Source: Pontibacter vulgaris (lineage in GTDB: Bacteria > Bacteroidota > Bacteroidia > Cytophagales > Hymenobacteraceae). From it: 64,000 nucleotides of DNA. Shown here piece by piece: positions 62,077-64,000 of the stretch. The position numbers and the translations under genes were made by a program. The stretch spans positions 372,001 through 436,000 of the forward strand of contig NZ_JAJVDH010000004.1 in assembly GCF_022758145.1 (NCBI RefSeq), given 5' to 3'. Numbering within the stretch: the first letter of the stretch is position 1; each line of letters begins with the position of its first letter. The notes under the pieces were generated by a model. It saw only the letters and a list, made by a program, of their open reading frames with translations. It made no database searches and was not told the DNA's origin.

Positions 62077-62252
62077 TAATTAGAAATAATGAATTAAAAA
62101 TTAGAAATTGAATCCCTGAGTTGTAAGTATAAAATGCACCTGTTTAAGGCAGCACCTATAACTTCTTGCCTAGAATTCGTAATCATAAATTTAATGAGCG
62201 CACTTTGTGCAATATTTATCATTTCTAATTTCTAATTCATAATTTTGAATTT
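62077..62252. repeat. A+T-rich periodic inverted repeat between helicase and DUF4290 genes
   Basis: The left arm (62077-62113) is built from AATTAGAAAT/AATGAATTAAAAATTAGAAATTGAAT. The right arm (62213-62252) is its imperfect reverse complement (TTTCTAATTTCTAATTCATAATTTTGAATTT). Both arms show about 9-11-nt periodicity. The centre holds unrelated sequence of about 100 bp. Confidence 0.6.
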
Positions 62253-62266
62253 CATAAACCGATATA

Positions 62267-62947
62267 ATGGAAGCTAGTACCACCTTTAAACAGGATTTGC
62301 TGCTGCGCGAGTATGGCAGAAATGTGCAGGACCTTGTTAACCATATACTTACCGTACAAGACAGATCTGAGCGCACACGCCTTTCGCAGTTGCTTGTAAA
62401 CCTGATGGCAAAACTGAACCCCCAGCTGCGCGACACACAGGATTACCAGCAAAAGCTATGGAACCACTTATTTGTGATGTCTGGCTCTAAGCTTGATGTT
62501 GATGCTCCTTACCCGCTCAGCGCCATGGAGTACCTCAACGACAAGCCGCAACGCATGGTATACCCACTTGATACGCCTAATTTTAAGCATTACGGCAAAA
62601 ATGTGGAACTCCTGATTAAGCGTGCTACCGAGCTGGAAGATGAAAAAGAGCGTGAAGCTGCCATTATCTCTATCGGTAAGCTGATGAAAACGCTATACCG
62701 TTCTTATAACAAGGATAGCATAACAGATGATGTAATTCTGGGCGATATACGCCATATATCGAAAGGCAAGCTGGACCTGGACAAAAGCATGGTTGAAAGC
62801 AATAACCTGTTCGAATCTGTGGGCGGCCGACCGCAACAGCAGGAATACAGCAACCGCCCGCAGCAAAACCGTGGCGACCAAAGAGGTGGCAGCGATCGTC
62901 ACCGCAAGAATACAAACAGAATTCCCTCTACTAACAGAAATAAGTAA
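62267..62947 (+). CDS. DUF4290 protein
   Basis: 226 residues. LREYGRNVQDLVNHILTVQDRSER, NYGKNVELLIKRATELEDEKER and the Gln/Arg/Asn-rich C-terminal tail (about 180-226) are typical of DUF4290, found almost only in Bacteroidota and directly before murA. Role unknown; a link to peptidoglycan synthesis is inferred from the conserved neighbourhood. murA starts 3 bp after this stop. Confidence 0.85.
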   Translation: MEASTTFKQDLLLREYGRNVQDLVNHILTVQDRSERTRLSQLLVNLMAKLNPQLRDTQDYQQKLWNHLFVMSGSKLDVDAPYPLSAMEYLNDKPQRMVYPLDTPNFKHYGKNVELLIKRATELEDEKEREAAIISIGKLMKTLYRSYNKDSITDDVILGDIRHISKGKLDLDKSMVESNNLFESVGGRPQQQEYSNRPQQNRGDQRGGSDRHRKNTNRIPSTNRNK

Positions 62948-62950
62948 TAA

Positions 62951-64000
62951 ATGGCTTCATTTGAAGTAATTGGCGGCAACAAGCTAAAAGGAGATATTTA
63001 CCCACAAGGTGCTAAAAACGAGGCACTTCAGGTGTTATGCGCAGTATTGCTAACATCAGAGCCCGTTACCATTTCCAACGTCCCGGATATCCGCGATGTA
63101 AATAAACTGATCGAGCTACTGCAAAACCTCGGTGTTAAGGTTGAGAAAAACAACCCGGATACTTATACTTTCCAGGCAGATAACATTGACCTGGATTATC
63201 TCGATACAGAATCTTTTGTAGCACTTGGCCGCGCTATACGTGGTTCTGTGATGATCGTGGGCCCGATGCTGGCTCGTTTTGGAAAATCAAAGCTGCCAAA
63301 ACCAGGTGGCGATAAAATTGGCCGCCGCCGCCTAGATACTCATTTTATCGGGTTCGAAAAGCTGGGCGCTAAGTTTAGCTACGATACCCAGGATAGTTTT
63401 TACAGCGTAACTGCTGATAAGCTGAAGGGCACTTACATGCTGCTTGATGAAGCTTCTGTAACTGGAACGGCTAACATTCTTATGGCAGCTGTGCTGGCTG
63501 AAGGCACAACTACGATTTACAATGCAGCCTGCGAGCCTTATGTACAGCAGCTTTGCCGTATGCTTACCCGTATGGGCGCTAAAATTACCGGCACAGGCTC
63601 AAACCTGCTTGTAATAGAAGGTGTTGAGAAACTGGGTGGTACAGAGCATCGCATGCTGCCAGACATGATCGAGATTGGTTCTTTTATAGGACTTGCCGCC
63701 ATGACAGGTTCAGAAATAACTATAAAGGATTGCCAGATACCGGAACTGGGCCTGATACCAGATACTTTTCAGCGCTTAGGTATAAAAATGGAATTCCGCG
63801 GCGATGATATCTTTATCCCTGCACAGGACAATTATGAAGTTGATACTTACATCGACGGTAGTATACTTACTGTTTCTGACCATACCTGGCCAGGTTTAAC
63901 CCCCGACCTGCTGAGCGTGGCTTTAGTGGTTGCAACACAGGCAAAAGGTACTGTACTTATACACCAGAAAATGTTTGAAAGCCGCCTGTTCTTCACCGAT
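62951..64000 (+). CDS. murA: UDP-N-acetylglucosamine 1-carboxyvinyltransferase MurA (3' truncated), Asp at Cys position
   Basis: 350 codons from ATG 62951, still open at the window end. Family residues: QGAKNEALQ (Lys22, Asn23), RASVLVLGP-like GSVMIVGPMLARFGKSK, PGGDKIGRRRLDTHF (loop), LLDEASVTGTANILMAA, MLPDMIEIGSFI and TPDLLSVALVV. The catalytic-loop Cys (C115 of E. coli) is replaced by Asp121 in PGGDKIG. It transfers enolpyruvate from PEP to UDP-GlcNAc, the first step of peptidoglycan precursor synthesis. In MurA of mycobacteria, Asp in this position gives fosfomycin resistance; the same is inferred here. Confidence 0.95.
   Translation, partial: MASFEVIGGNKLKGDIYPQGAKNEALQVLCAVLLTSEPVTISNVPDIRDVNKLIELLQNLGVKVEKNNPDTYTFQADNIDLDYLDTESFVALGRAIRGSVMIVGPMLARFGKSKLPKPGGDKIGRRRLDTHFIGFEKLGAKFSYDTQDSFYSVTADKLKGTYMLLDEASVTGTANILMAAVLAEGTTTIYNAACEPYVQQLCRMLTRMGAKITGTGSNLLVIEGVEKLGGTEHRMLPDMIEIGSFIGLAAMTGSEITIKDCQIPELGLIPDTFQRLGIKMEFRGDDIFIPAQDNYEVDTYIDGSILTVSDHTWPGLTPDLLSVALVVATQAKGTVLIHQKMFESRLFFTD

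Overview
The window looks like a chromosomal segment of a Bacteroidota bacterium, most likely order Cytophagales and close to Hymenobacteraceae (Pontibacter-like). This rests on Bacteroidota-type promoters (TTG/TTTG, about 18-19 nt, TAnnTTTG), almost no Shine-Dalgarno sequences, a SusC-like carboxypeptidase-regulatory domain on a TonB-dependent receptor, DUF4290 next to murA, short AMP nucleosidase, fused E1 alpha/beta dehydrogenase, DUF1573, DUF3109 and DUF6340 proteins, and the order DUF177-rpmF-plsX-fabH-efp-accB-accC. Genus assignment is inference only. No rRNA, CRISPR array, prophage, integrase or insertion sequence was seen. There is one tRNA, tRNA-Ser(GGA).

Layout. 0-16.9 kb: mixed housekeeping and envelope genes (PDZ protein, transglutaminase-like membrane protein, NtrC-type regulator without a DNA-binding domain, MtfA-like peptidase, LuxE-like protein, fused E1 dehydrogenase, DUF1573, alanine dehydrogenase, LTA-synthase-like sulfatase, orphan HSDR_N nuclease domain, AMP nucleosidase, amidohydrolase, MFS transporter). 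16.9-25.6 kb: an accessory-looking island with two tandem paralogous helical-repeat proteins, a small exported-peptide-like ORF, an oligopeptide-type ABC importer (binding lipoprotein plus two enlarged permeases, no ATPase) and an 87-residue ORF. 25.6-32.2 kb: POT peptide transporter, zinc alcohol dehydrogenase, Cys-rich DUF6660-like protein with TonB receptor, tRNA-Ser. 32.3-41.5 kb: asparaginase/TatD, then a compact minus-strand envelope cluster (flippase-like, two GT2, deacetylase, permease, PP2C phosphatase), and ruvC. 41.5-47 kb: mosaic repeat A, HIT/greA, GNAT, 2-hydroxyacid dehydrogenase, mgtE, rsmA. 47-56.4 kb: aminopeptidase, pdxA, and the fatty-acid/ribosome cluster that initiates type II fatty acid synthesis. 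56.4-64 kb: DUF3109, mosaic repeat B, Sel1/ankyrin protein, UvrD-type helicase, DUF4290, and murA running off the end.

The most striking signal is not a gene. The heptamer TATACTT (complement AAGTATA) is massively over-represented on both strands, inside and between genes. It decides how Ile-Leu pairs are encoded and forms inverted pairs at the base of terminator stems. This is the behaviour of DNA uptake sequences and similar highly iterated genomic words. Second-tier observations are a two-copy 0.4-kb mosaic repeat, three A+T-rich periodic inverted repeats in intergenic spaces, the helical-repeat/peptide/importer locus, a MurA with Asp in place of the fosfomycin-target Cys, and an NtrC-type regulator lacking its DNA-binding domain and carrying an altered GAFTGA loop.
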